Assembly (NCBI RefSeq): GCF_008806375.1
Contig: NZ_WAAT01000022.1
Span: 124,001 to 188,000 of the forward strand
Direction of reading: 5' to 3'
Source of the DNA: Pseudotamlana haliotis
GTDB lineage: Bacteria > Bacteroidota > Bacteroidia > Flavobacteriales > Flavobacteriaceae
DNA: 64,000 bases
This document shows positions 10,501 through 17,973 of this stretch, in pieces (positions within the stretch are counted from its first letter, which is position 1; each line of letters opens with the position of its first letter). The position numbers and the translations under genes were made by a program. The notes under the pieces are model-generated. The model made no database searches and was not told the DNA's origin. It saw only the letters and a program-made list of their open reading frames with translations.

Positions 10501-10607
10501 AGTCCTGTTTTGTCGGAAACAGTTCCTGAAACTGATTGCGCATAAATGATACTGCCAAGCAACAAAAAGGCGGGAAGCATCATTTTTTTAAGTAATCTGT
10601 TTTTCAT
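7581..10607 (-). CDS. SusC/RagA family TonB-dependent outer-membrane receptor
   Basis: A 1008-aa outer-membrane transporter importing oligosaccharides with its SusD partner, powered by TonB-ExbBD. Order of parts: signal peptide (about 1-24); carboxypeptidase-regulatory-like domain, GTVSDKTGLPIPGVNVIVKG onward (about 27-95); TonB-box-like DEVVVVGYG (102-110); plug domain with GSKIRIRGAGS, PLYIVDGM and IENIEILKDAASSSIYG (about 115-230); then the beta-barrel ending in FGLSLNF with the terminal aromatic expected for barrel insertion. Length is normal for the family. It lies downstream of the HTCS gene on the same strand, separated by 311 bases that must hold its promoter. Confidence 0.97.
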   Translation of the reverse strand: MKNRLLKKMMLPAFLLLGSIIYAQSVSGTVSDKTGLPIPGVNVIVKGTSSGTVTDFDGNYELTTNSGNTLVFSFVGYQSQEIKYTGQTTLNVTLSEDTAVLDEVVVVGYGTKKKSLVTGAISSIDSERIATSSDQRVEDVIQGRTSGVTVSSSSGAPGSGSKIRIRGAGSSGNSEPLYIVDGMKTSSIEDIAPSDIENIEILKDAASSSIYGTEGANGVIIINTKSGRAGDLRVGFNSQTGVQFVNTGMDLMNSSQFVNYMNEAGIGTVSDNGYNTNWIDETFSTAMLQRYDVNISGGSEKFMYYASASHLDQDGVIGRSNSNFKRTTFRTNLKSKLGKVVEIGVNATYSLSDRNGIQENSDTRGVIQNMLIIDPLTPVTYPNGQVPQSVIDNANTNGVPLLTNSAGQVYGYPAFSTGEVINPVAYGNEIDKTNYDGDQLLASIYLKLNLAEGLSVTSRFGIDLEDTETTTQVIPYYVSSEASNTTYTGSYEKVESTRWLWENFLTYEKSLGSHNMKLMAGYSAEDQDVETPIKNSGSVSIADFTGWDYNLPGFNTQQDIVDPYLDNMVSIFGRFSYDYADKYLFEASVRSDKSDKFPTDNKTSVFPSFSAGWILSNENFWNTQSGFNYLKIRSSWGQNGSRSNLKGNSDKTYITKLDDELPIIYSGYEGAEITGYANPNLVWETSEQFDVGIDLRAFNNRLTFTTDYYKKTTRDAIVENGGLITPGSAGFVSNEINAGTIENSGFEFELGFNDTTSGGFRYSISANLSTLKNEVTEILFVPEGASLVGAGAPQNADGITRFTEGLPSWYFYGFETDGIDSATGEVIKVDTNNDGNITDADKTMIGSPHPDLLYGGNINLGYKAFDFNLQFQGTAGNDIVSVYHQPSRPISNKPVHFYENRWQQPGDNASYPGAANVIGSYDTDLVVEDGSYMRIKQIQIGYTLPEAFLSQLKIKHLRLYVSLDDYFTFTDYSGLDPEIGNFNYDSIGVDRGFYPTAAKALFGLSLNF

Positions 10608-10918
10608 AAAGTTTAGTTAGTTTTAAGTTATTACTATTGTTTTTTGTTTTAAAACACATACATAATGATGAAAAGAAGCAATGCTATAATGCATAGTATT
10701 AATATAACTTCTCCGATTTTTTTGAATCTATTTGTTTTAAACATATCTCAAATGTTAAAAAATTATTAAATGAAACATGTAACCTTTAGAGCATGTGTTA
10801 GAAATTTTGTAGCAATAGTCTTTCAGTTGGGGGCTTTGCGACATTTGAATCAAATGATGCAACAATTTTACTAACAGGGTTTTAATATCATTTTAACCAT
10901 ATAAGTTGTTTCTTTTAA
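10608..10918 (-). other. Intergenic region carrying the susC promoter
   Basis: These 311 AT-rich bases separate the HTCS stop from susC. On the minus strand TATGTTTA (plus 10738-10745) could be a -7 box, but no TTTG lies at the right distance upstream, so the promoter is not fixed. The site bound by the HTCS regulator should be here; I could not identify it. Short ACATG/CATGT arms at 10773-10798 are too weak to call. Confidence 0.4.
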
Positions 10919-13900
10919 TTAGGAAGCTGTTTTAGATTTCACTTCGGTGGGTAGAAAGCCAAAGTGGTTTTTAAAGCATTTGGTAAAATAGGAGTGTGAT
11001 GAAAAACCAGTCGCATAGCAAACCTTGCTAATGTTGGTTTCGCCCATCTCTAAAATCTGCTTTGCTTTTTGCAGTCTAATATTTCTTAAAAACTCACTAG
11101 CAGTTTGGTTAGTAAGTGCTTTTATTTTTCGGTAAAACTGGCTTCGACTCAAATTTAATTGGGTTGCCAACGATTCTACATTTAAGTTCGGGTCTCCAAT
11201 GTTTTTGTTAATGTGGTTTAACACGTTTTCAATAAACTCTTTATCTAAAGGCGTACTGTTAACATCTTGTGGGACTTCGCTAATCACACTAAAGTATTTG
11301 TTGAAAATAAGTTGTCTACTGGTGATGAGCTGTGCCAGTCTTAGCTTGAGTAAACGAATATTAAATGGCTTTACTAAATAAGCATCGGCTCCTGTTTCTA
11401 TACCTTCAATGCGGTCTTCTATTTTGGCCTTGGCTGTAAGCATTAAAACAGGAATGTGACTGGTGCTGAGGTCTTTCTTTAAGTGCTTGCAAAATTCCAT
11501 ACCGTCCATTTCTGGCATGACCACATCGGTAAGAACCACATCAGGAAAGGTTTCTTTGGCAATTTTAAGCCCTTCAACGCCGTTGTTGGCAATGAGCACC
11601 TTGTATTGTTTGCTTAACTCGAGTTTTAAATATGATCTTAGTTCTTGGTTATCTTCAATAACCAATACGCAATGTTGTTTCTGAGTAGTTATTGAGTCAA
11701 ACTGGTTTTCAGTGTCTTCTTCTTCTAATGTTAAGGTTGGCACATAGGAGAAGTCTTCTTCTTTAAGAAATTCTGATGCGGCATCAAAAACGATTTGATT
11801 TTCCTCAAAATGGTTATTGCCTAGGGGGAGCAATATTTTAAAGGTGGTGCCTACACCAACTTGGCTACTGACTTCAATGTTTCCTTTGTGTAATTTTACA
11901 AAACTTTGTACAACCTCGAGGCCAATACCAGTTCCTCCAAAATAGGTTTTGCTTTGGTTTTCTACTTGGTAAAAACGTTCAAATATTTTATCGGCTTCTT
12001 CGGCTTTCAAACCTGGGCCGGTATCAGAAATAATAATCTCTACTGCTTGTACGCCTTCGTTTTCATTAACCAAAGGTAAATTGTAGAGTTGTTCAGTAGC
12101 TAGTAAATCGATGTTTATGGCGCCACCTTCAGGTGTGATTTTAATGGCGTTAGAGAGTAAGTTAAATATGATTTTTTCTAACATTTTTTCGTCCGCCCAA
12201 ATGGTTACATTCGGGTTGTCAGAATCCACACTTAATAGAATATTTTTGTTGTTGGCTTCTTCCTTAAAATAACTTACTATATTTTTTGTAAAATCTAGAA
12301 GGTTTAATTCCCTTGCTTTGACTTGAAGTTTGTTCAGTTCCAGTTTCCTGAAATCCATGAGCTCATTAATAAGTCGGTATAGCCGATCTGCATTTTTGTT
12401 AATAATGGCATGTTTGTTTTTTACATGGTGGGGTAAGTCTAATTTAGAATCATGAATGAGATCCTTTAGGGGGTTCATGATTAAGGTAAGTGGTGTGCGA
12501 AACTCATGTGAAATATTAGTGAAAAACTGAATTTTTTTCTGATTCAATTCATCTTGTTGTACACGTTGCATGCGTTCATTCCTAATAAGCTCTTTTTCTT
12601 TAATTCTGCTTTGAGTAAGGTAGTTGAGGTAGTAGAAACTTAGTAGGAACAGTGAAATGTAAAGCGTAATGGCCCAGTTGGTTTTCCACCAAGGTGGTAG
12701 AATTTTTATGCTTAGTTCTAAAGGGGCTTCAGTCCACACACCATCATTGTTTGAGGCTTTCAGCTTAAAGGTGTAATTGCCTTGGTCTAGATTGGTGTAT
12801 GTAGCACTGCGTTTTTGGCCTACATAATTCCAAGTGTCTTCATAGCCTTCTAAGTAATAGGCGTAGTTGTTTTTTTCAGGTCTGGTGAAGTTTATACCGG
12901 TATATTCTATGGTGAAAACCGATTGGTCACTGTTAAGCGTGATGCCGTTGGTTTCAGAAATCGTTTTGATTAAAGGGGCACCTTCTTGGTTTGGGATGAC
13001 CTTCTCGTTAAATAATTTTAAATCGGTTAAATGTAAAATAGGCACCTTAGCATTGGTTTTTAGGTTATTCGGATGAAAATAATCGAGACCTTTTAGGTTG
13101 CCAAAGTAGAGCATGTCTTGGCAGTCTTTTAAAACAGCCCCAGCATTGAAATCGTTAGATAATAAACCATCATTAAAAGTATAATTGGTATATTCTAATG
13201 GGTTTAAGGCTATTTTAGTTAAACCTGAATTACCGCTAACCCAGATGTTGTTGTCGGCATCTTCGATAATGGCAGCTACGTTGTCTTCTTCTAAACCATT
13301 TGATCGGTTATACCACTCTAATTTTTTGTTGGAAGTGTTGTATTGGTAAAGCCCTGTGCCTCGCGTTCCTATCCAAATATTATTTTTTGAATCTTCGTAG
13401 ATGCTCAGTATGTAATTGGTGTTAGACGAGCTGTTGAAGGTTTTGTTTATTTTATCTGAAAAAGGGTGAATTTTCTTGATATGCATGCCGTCTTTTTCAA
13501 TTTTAAAAAGTCCGTCAACAGAACCTAGCCATAAATCATCATTGATGTCTACTAGCACTTTGGAAACATCTGTAGTGTTTAGGCGATGTTTCACAAAGGC
13601 TTCCGAATTAAAATGCTTAAATTTTTTGGTTTCTGGATTGAAAGCTTGAAGGCCTTGAAAAGAGGTTCCTATCCAAATAGTGCCTTTGGCATCTTCAGTA
13701 ATACTTCTAATGGTATTTGATTTTAACCCTACAGCATTTTCACTCGAGTAGTTGATAAAATTTTTACTTCCTTTTTCTAAAAAGAATAAACCGCTGTCCC
13801 AGCTTCCTGCCCAAATATTACCTTCAGAATCTTTAAATAAGGACATGATGTGATTTGACAATAAACCAGAATAAATACTTTGGTCTTCAGAGTTTATATG

Positions 13901-15097
13901 CGTGATTTTACCAGATTTTGTGTTTAATACGTCAATCCCTCCGCCGTCTGTAGCCATCCAAAGATTTTCGTCTTCATCTTTAATCAAGGCCATGATTGAT
14001 GTGATTTTAAGCGAATTGTCTTTGTTAGGTGAGCTTTTAATGTCCTTAAACTTGTCATATAAGGCATCGCTTATGGCCACGCCACTATTAAAATAGCCCA
14101 TCCATATGCGGTCGTTATTGTCTACATAGACTTTCCAAATGGAATTGTGCAATAAGCTGTTTTCATCTTCTTTGCTATAAATGTAATTTTTAACAATAGC
14201 ATCGTTATGATCTAAATGAAAAAGTCCGTCATTTTCGGTGCCAATCATCATGCTGTCGTCAGGCAATTGGGCTAAGGTTATAATTTTTTTTGTGGTTAGG
14301 GGGATTTGTTTTACAGCAATGATGCTGTAATTTTGATTTTTGTTCAAGGTGCATTTATAAGCACCTTCATTGGCCTGTGTGCCAATCCATAATTGATTGT
14401 TTCGATCTACCAATAGGGTCGAAATATCGGTGTTGAAACTGGTTTTTTCCTTGGTGTAAAACTTGGAGTGTACCAGTTTGTTTTCAGAAACATCAATTTC
14501 CTTTAAACCATAATTTGTGGCTACGTACAATTTGTTGTCGCCCACATGTTCAATACTATTGGTGTTGATGCGATGCGATTTGTCATGAAACGTTGAATTG
14601 GCTACTTTTTCAACTTTAAAACTGTTGATGTTCAGTTTAAAAATACCATTACCATAGGTGCCTATGTATAGATTGTCTGAGGCATCTTCAGTTATGGTTG
14701 TGATTTTATCACTGTTTGGATTGCTAGAATCAAGAACAAAGCGTTGAAATTGGTCTAAGGCAGAATTGTATAAGTCTAATCCGTTTTCGGTACCTACCCA
14801 AAGTCTTTGTTTACTATCAATAAAAGTACAGTCCACACGGCTGCTGCTCAAGGAGGTTGAATCATTTAAAATGTGTTTGTAAGAGGTGTAATTGATGCCA
14901 TCAAATTTGTAGAGTCCTGTGGCATTGGTGGCAATCCAAATTAATCCTTTGTGGTCTTGTACGATATCAGGAATCCCCACTTTCGGAATCCCTTCTTTGA
15001 TACTTACAAAATCGTATTCCTTTTGGAGGTGTTGCCCCCAAGAATTGATCTGAAAAACCCACAATAAAAGTAGGGTTAAACGTATAGTTTTTGTCAT
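10919..15097 (-). CDS. Hybrid two-component system sensor/regulator (HTCS), AraC type
   Basis: A 1392-aa protein combining sensor kinase and transcription factor; in Bacteroidota such proteins sense oligosaccharides in the periplasm and activate the adjacent susCD. Order: signal peptide; 14-bladed double propeller of Reg_prop repeats (WIATNATGLYKFDG, LWVGTENGLDLY, IWIGTRGTGLYQYN); Y_Y_Y domain (YYLEGYEDTW...FKLKASNNDG); one membrane segment at about 803-828; HisKA with FFTNISHEFRTP (His864); HATPase_c with NLLSNAIKITPEGG and ISDTGPGL...GGTGIGLEV; receiver with DVVMPEMDGM (phospho-acceptor Asp1191) and PVLMLTAK, LVKPF; C-terminal AraC helix-turn-helix pair (LATQLNLSRSQFYRKI, YATGFSSHSYFTKCF). 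All catalytic residues are present. A doubled TATCTTTA upstream may be its promoter. Confidence 0.97.
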   Translation of the reverse strand: MTKTIRLTLLLLWVFQINSWGQHLQKEYDFVSIKEGIPKVGIPDIVQDHKGLIWIATNATGLYKFDGINYTSYKHILNDSTSLSSSRVDCTFIDSKQRLWVGTENGLDLYNSALDQFQRFVLDSSNPNSDKITTITEDASDNLYIGTYGNGIFKLNINSFKVEKVANSTFHDKSHRINTNSIEHVGDNKLYVATNYGLKEIDVSENKLVHSKFYTKEKTSFNTDISTLLVDRNNQLWIGTQANEGAYKCTLNKNQNYSIIAVKQIPLTTKKIITLAQLPDDSMMIGTENDGLFHLDHNDAIVKNYIYSKEDENSLLHNSIWKVYVDNNDRIWMGYFNSGVAISDALYDKFKDIKSSPNKDNSLKITSIMALIKDEDENLWMATDGGGIDVLNTKSGKITHINSEDQSIYSGLLSNHIMSLFKDSEGNIWAGSWDSGLFFLEKGSKNFINYSSENAVGLKSNTIRSITEDAKGTIWIGTSFQGLQAFNPETKKFKHFNSEAFVKHRLNTTDVSKVLVDINDDLWLGSVDGLFKIEKDGMHIKKIHPFSDKINKTFNSSSNTNYILSIYEDSKNNIWIGTRGTGLYQYNTSNKKLEWYNRSNGLEEDNVAAIIEDADNNIWVSGNSGLTKIALNPLEYTNYTFNDGLLSNDFNAGAVLKDCQDMLYFGNLKGLDYFHPNNLKTNAKVPILHLTDLKLFNEKVIPNQEGAPLIKTISETNGITLNSDQSVFTIEYTGINFTRPEKNNYAYYLEGYEDTWNYVGQKRSATYTNLDQGNYTFKLKASNNDGVWTEAPLELSIKILPPWWKTNWAITLYISLFLLSFYYLNYLTQSRIKEKELIRNERMQRVQQDELNQKKIQFFTNISHEFRTPLTLIMNPLKDLIHDSKLDLPHHVKNKHAIINKNADRLYRLINELMDFRKLELNKLQVKARELNLLDFTKNIVSYFKEEANNKNILLSVDSDNPNVTIWADEKMLEKIIFNLLSNAIKITPEGGAINIDLLATEQLYNLPLVNENEGVQAVEIIISDTGPGLKAEEADKIFERFYQVENQSKTYFGGTGIGLEVVQSFVKLHKGNIEVSSQVGVGTTFKILLPLGNNHFEENQIVFDAASEFLKEEDFSYVPTLTLEEEDTENQFDSITTQKQHCVLVIEDNQELRSYLKLELSKQYKVLIANNGVEGLKIAKETFPDVVLTDVVMPEMDGMEFCKHLKKDLSTSHIPVLMLTAKAKIEDRIEGIETGADAYLVKPFNIRLLKLRLAQLITSRQLIFNKYFSVISEVPQDVNSTPLDKEFIENVLNHINKNIGDPNLNVESLATQLNLSRSQFYRKIKALTNQTASEFLRNIRLQKAKQILEMGETNISKVCYATGFSSHSYFTKCFKNHFGFLPTEVKSKTAS

Positions 15098-15125
15098 AAG
15101 TCAAGTGGTTCGTTGGATTTGTATT

Positions 15126-15139
15126 TAAAGATAAAGATA
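15126..15139 (-). promoter_or_regulatory. Candidate -7 box(es) of the HTCS gene
   Basis: On the minus strand two overlapping copies of TATCTTTA lie 29-42 bases before the HTCS start codon. They match TAnnTTTG except for the last base. No convincing -33 element was seen. Confidence 0.4.
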
Positions 15140-15371
15140 AATTTTAAGAAAATTAGCCGTTAAAAATAAAGAAGCACTCATTGTAAATTATGTTGCATAT
15201 AGGCTGTAAATGTTACATTATTAGTGGTTTGTAGATAGGTAGAGTTGAAGCGAAACTTGAAAACAGTTTTTAGTTTGTTATTGTTATGTTGAAATTTTCA
15301 GCTGTTGATAGCCTAGTTATACATGGTTGCTTTTTCAAGATGCAGCGAGGTGGCTTTAAGGTAAAACTTCG

Positions 15372-15379
15372 TAAATTTG
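15372..15379 (+). promoter_or_regulatory. Candidate -7 box for the 2-hydroxyacid dehydrogenase gene
   Basis: TAAATTTG is a full match to the Bacteroidota -7 consensus TAnnTTTG and lies 17 bases before the ATG at 15397, implying a very short leader. The -33 element is unclear (CTTTAAG about 17 bases upstream). Confidence 0.5.
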
Positions 15380-15396
15380 AAATCTAATTCAGATTT

Positions 15397-16332
15397 ATGA
15401 AAGTCCTCCATTTAGATACCAATCACGAGTTGTTAATCGACCAATTAAAGGCCTTAGGTTTTGAAAATCATGAAGATTATACATCGTCAAAAGCCGAAAT
15501 TGAAGCGAAAATTCATGAGTACGATGGTATTATATTAAGAAGCCGTTTCACCATTGATAAAACTTTTTTGGATGCTGCAAACAATTTGAAGTTCATTGGT
15601 CGTGTAGGTGCGGGATTGGAGAATATTGATTGCGCTTACGCGGAAAGCAAAGGCGTTTATTTAATTTCGGCACCCGAAGGGAATAGAAATGCCGTTGGCG
15701 AGCATGCGCTAGGGATGCTTCTGTCATTATTTAATAAACTGAATAAGGCTGACGCCGAAGTAAGAGGCGGAAAGTGGTTGCGCGAAGCCAATCGTGGTGT
15801 TGAATTAGATGGTCGAACCGTGGGACTCATCGGTTACGGAAACATGGGAAAGGCCTTCGCTAAAAAATTACGAGGTTTTGAAGTTGAGGTGCTCTGTTAT
15901 GATATTAAAGATGGTGTTGGTGATGCCAATGCTTCACAAGTGTCTTTGGCTGAATTTCAGGAAAAAGTAGATGTGATTAGTTTACACACACCACAAACAC
16001 CACTCACTTTAAACATGATTGATACTAACTTTATTAATCAAGTAAAAAAACCATTTTGGCTAATCAATACCGCTCGCGGAAAGAGTGTGGTGACCCAAGA
16101 TTTGGTTTCTGCCTTACAATCAGGGAAAATATTAGGCGCCGGATTAGATGTTTTAGAATATGAAAAAGCTTCTTTTGAAACCTTGTTTTCTACGGAATTA
16201 CCTGAAGCTTTTAAATATTTAATTGAGTCTGAAAATGTCTTGCTCACACCGCATGTTGCGGGTTGGACCGTAGAAAGCAAAGAAAAACTGGCTCAAACCA
16301 TTGTAGATAAAATTCAAGCGAAATTTTGTTAA
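15397..16332 (+). CDS. D-isomer-specific 2-hydroxyacid dehydrogenase (phosphoglycerate dehydrogenase-like)
   Basis: A 311-aa cytoplasmic NAD(H)-dependent dehydrogenase. The N-terminal substrate domain contains IGRVGAGLENIDC, followed by the Rossmann motif GLIGYGNMGKAFAKKL, and the catalytic triad: Arg in LINTARGKSVV, Glu in GLDVLEYEK, and His in LLTPHVAGWT. Length fits the short form without a C-terminal ACT domain, so it is not a standard regulated SerA. Substrate (phosphoglycerate, glyoxylate, hydroxypyruvate or other) cannot be decided by eye. It heads four short genes running in the same direction, though functional linkage among them is not evident. Confidence 0.88.
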   Translation: MKVLHLDTNHELLIDQLKALGFENHEDYTSSKAEIEAKIHEYDGIILRSRFTIDKTFLDAANNLKFIGRVGAGLENIDCAYAESKGVYLISAPEGNRNAVGEHALGMLLSLFNKLNKADAEVRGGKWLREANRGVELDGRTVGLIGYGNMGKAFAKKLRGFEVEVLCYDIKDGVGDANASQVSLAEFQEKVDVISLHTPQTPLTLNMIDTNFINQVKKPFWLINTARGKSVVTQDLVSALQSGKILGAGLDVLEYEKASFETLFSTELPEAFKYLIESENVLLTPHVAGWTVESKEKLAQTIVDKIQAKFC

Positions 16333-16353
16333 CTTTAAGGAAAACAAAATAAC

Positions 16354-16812
16354 GTGCAGTACAAAGCAGATTCTCCAGAAGATTACATCAGTCAGTTGCC
16401 TGAAGTTCGGGTAGCACCCATTGAAAAACTAAGAGCAACCATTTTAGAACATCTACCTAAAGGCTTTGAAGAAGGCATACAATACGGTATGATTGCCTAT
16501 TATGTGCCACATACCCTATATCCAGATGGTTACCATTGTAAGCCAGAAGAACCCTTACCGTTTATGAGTTTTGCGTCTCAAAAAAACTCCATAAATCTTT
16601 ATCATAGTGGTATTTATGCTATTCCAGAATTGTACGATTGGTTTGTTTCTGAATATCCTAAACACAGTAAATTAAAGCTCGATATGGGTAAAAGTTGCAT
16701 TCGGTTTAAAAAAGTGAGCGCTATCCCTTATGAACTTATAGCGGAATTGACCAGTAAGCTCAGTGTAGCCGAGTGGGTTGCAGTTTATGAAAAAGCCATA
16801 AAAAAGAAGTGA
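16354..16812 (+). CDS. DUF1801 (YdhG-like) family protein
   Basis: A 152-aa soluble protein of the DUF1801/YdhG type: the N-terminal DSPEDYISQLPEVRVAPIEKLRATI, then FEEGIQYGMIAYYVP, PFMSFASQKNSINLYHSG, and KLDMGKSCIRFKKVSAIPYELI are all typical. Some members have been linked to iron handling (frataxin-like fold), but function here is unknown. The start is GTG at 16354, 21 bases after the dehydrogenase stop; no upstream ATG fits. It is likely co-transcribed with the preceding gene. Confidence 0.75.
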   Translation: MQYKADSPEDYISQLPEVRVAPIEKLRATILEHLPKGFEEGIQYGMIAYYVPHTLYPDGYHCKPEEPLPFMSFASQKNSINLYHSGIYAIPELYDWFVSEYPKHSKLKLDMGKSCIRFKKVSAIPYELIAELTSKLSVAEWVAVYEKAIKKK

Positions 16813-16848
16813 GTTTTCACTGCCGTGGAAATATAAAACGAACAAATT

Positions 16849-17235
16849 ATGAAGAAACGTGTTACAGGAATAGGTGGGGTGTTTTTTAAGTCGGTTAACC
16901 CCAAAGCTTCTAAAGATTGGTATGAGAAACATCTAGGTTTTAATACCGATGATTATGGGAGTACCTTCTGGTGGAAGGATGAAGCTGGCAATAAGTGCTC
17001 TACGCAATGGAGCCCTTTTCCGGAAAACACAAGCTATTTTGAGCCATCAAAAAAGGATTGCATGTTTAATTATCGTGTTGAAAATTTAGAGGAATTGCTT
17101 AAAGTTTTAAAAGAAGAAGGCGTAACTATTGTTGGTGAGATGCAAGTTTTCGATTATGGTAAATTTGGTTGGGTTTTAGATAATGAAGGGAATAAAATCG
17201 AACTTTGGGAGCCTATAGATAGTGCTTTTTTGTAA
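16849..17235 (+). CDS. VOC family (glyoxalase/dioxygenase-like) protein
   Basis: A 128-aa single-module protein of the vicinal oxygen chelate superfamily: N-terminal GIGGVFFKSVNPKASKDWYEKHLGF, middle MFNYRVENLEELLKVLKEEGV, C-terminal FDYGKFGWVLDNEGNKIELWEP, in which the final Glu is the usual metal ligand. Members act as glyoxalases, dioxygenases, or antibiotic-binding proteins; substrate is not readable. It overlaps the coding region upstream of the TM2 gene start only if a non-ATG start were used there; with the ATG chosen below there is no overlap. Confidence 0.8.
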   Translation: MKKRVTGIGGVFFKSVNPKASKDWYEKHLGFNTDDYGSTFWWKDEAGNKCSTQWSPFPENTSYFEPSKKDCMFNYRVENLEELLKVLKEEGVTIVGEMQVFDYGKFGWVLDNEGNKIELWEPIDSAFL

Positions 17236-17269
17236 TTTTGGGGCTTATGTTCAAATCTTAGAAAAAGAA

Positions 17270-17650
17270 ATGCCTACACAAAACAATAAAACCGACTTTG
17301 ACGAAGCTTTTGAATCAGCGAAAGAAAAGGCTCGTGAAACGGCTTCAGAATTTGCTGAGAACGCAAAAGAAACCTTTGGTTCAAGTGATAACCAGAAATT
17401 GCTTGCTGGGGTGTTGGGTTTGCTATTTGGCGCCTTTGGCGTTCATAAATTTATTTTAGGATACACTAAAGAAGGAGGTGTACTTTTAGGGGTTACTCTA
17501 GTAGGGATGATGTTGTCTTGTTTTGGAATTGGGGCTTTATTGGTTTGGGTGACTTGGATGATTGGTTTTGTTGAAGGTATTATTTATTTAACCAAATCTG
17601 ATGCCGAGTTCTATAATACCTATCAGGTAGGTAAGAAGCCTTGGTTTTAA
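17270..17650 (+). CDS. TM2 domain membrane protein
   Basis: A 126-aa membrane protein. An N-terminal charged, probably amphipathic helix (FDEAFESAKEKARETASEF) precedes a TM2 domain: KLLAGVLGLLFGAFGVHKF, a short polar turn with GYTKEGG, then hydrophobic segments VLLGVTLVGMMLSCFGIGAL and VWVTWMIGFVEGIIYL. TM2 proteins have two membrane helices joined by a turn; their bacterial role is unknown. I start at ATG 17270 (MPTQNNKT); the frame is open 48 bases further upstream into the VOC gene, but that extension lacks an ATG and looks unlike the family. Confidence 0.78.
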   Translation: MPTQNNKTDFDEAFESAKEKARETASEFAENAKETFGSSDNQKLLAGVLGLLFGAFGVHKFILGYTKEGGVLLGVTLVGMMLSCFGIGALLVWVTWMIGFVEGIIYLTKSDAEFYNTYQVGKKPWF

Positions 17651-17671
17651 ATTTTTTAAATAAATTAATTC

Positions 17672-17712
17672 AAAAAATAAGCCTGCTTAGAGTTTTTCCT
17701 AGCAGCCTAGTC
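17672..17712 (-). terminator. Candidate terminator for the minus-strand transcript
   Basis: CTGCTTAG and CTAGCAG pair with a one-base bulge around an 8-nt loop; on the minus strand the stem is followed by TTATTTTTTG. It would end transcripts coming through the DUF805 remnant. Confidence 0.4.
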
Positions 17713-17727
17713 ATGTTTATTTAAAAA

Positions 17728-17919
17728 TTACTCAACACCAATTTGATTGATTCCCTCGGTGTTCGTTTTTGGATTAGGTCCCCATTTATTGGTGCCAGGT
17801 TCACTGTATTTACAATATAAAACCAATAACCATATACTATAATATTGTATGCCTAAATCTGAAAGATCAATTAGTTCTTCAGTATTTTTTTTGGATCTAA
17901 GTGGGGTAATGGTTAATGT
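17728..17919 (-). pseudogene. Remnant of a DUF805-like membrane protein (C-terminus only)
   Basis: On the minus strand about 64 codons are open, with no ATG, ending in TAA (plus 17728-17730). The translation includes GIQYYSIWLLVLYCKYSEPG followed by TNKWGPNPKT. The hydrophobic helix followed by 'GTNKWGPNPK' matches the C-terminus of DUF805 proteins, as recalled from that family. The other transmembrane segments that should precede it are absent, and a stop codon (plus 17920-17922) bounds it upstream. It is therefore best read as a decayed gene end rather than a working gene, although a very short protein from a non-standard start is possible. Confidence 0.5.
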
Positions 17920-17973
17920 TTATGTGAAAGAAATGTTGAGTTTTTGTTTGGCTTGAAATAATGAACAACAAGT

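Noticed and set aside
10773-10798. ACATG/CATGT arms as the HTCS binding site
   Set aside because: Five-base arms in AT-rich DNA are expected by chance; HTCS sites are usually direct repeats.
16672-16932. Minus-strand open frame spanning the DUF1801-VOC junction
   Set aside because: Overlaps two plus-strand genes, no promoter or domain.
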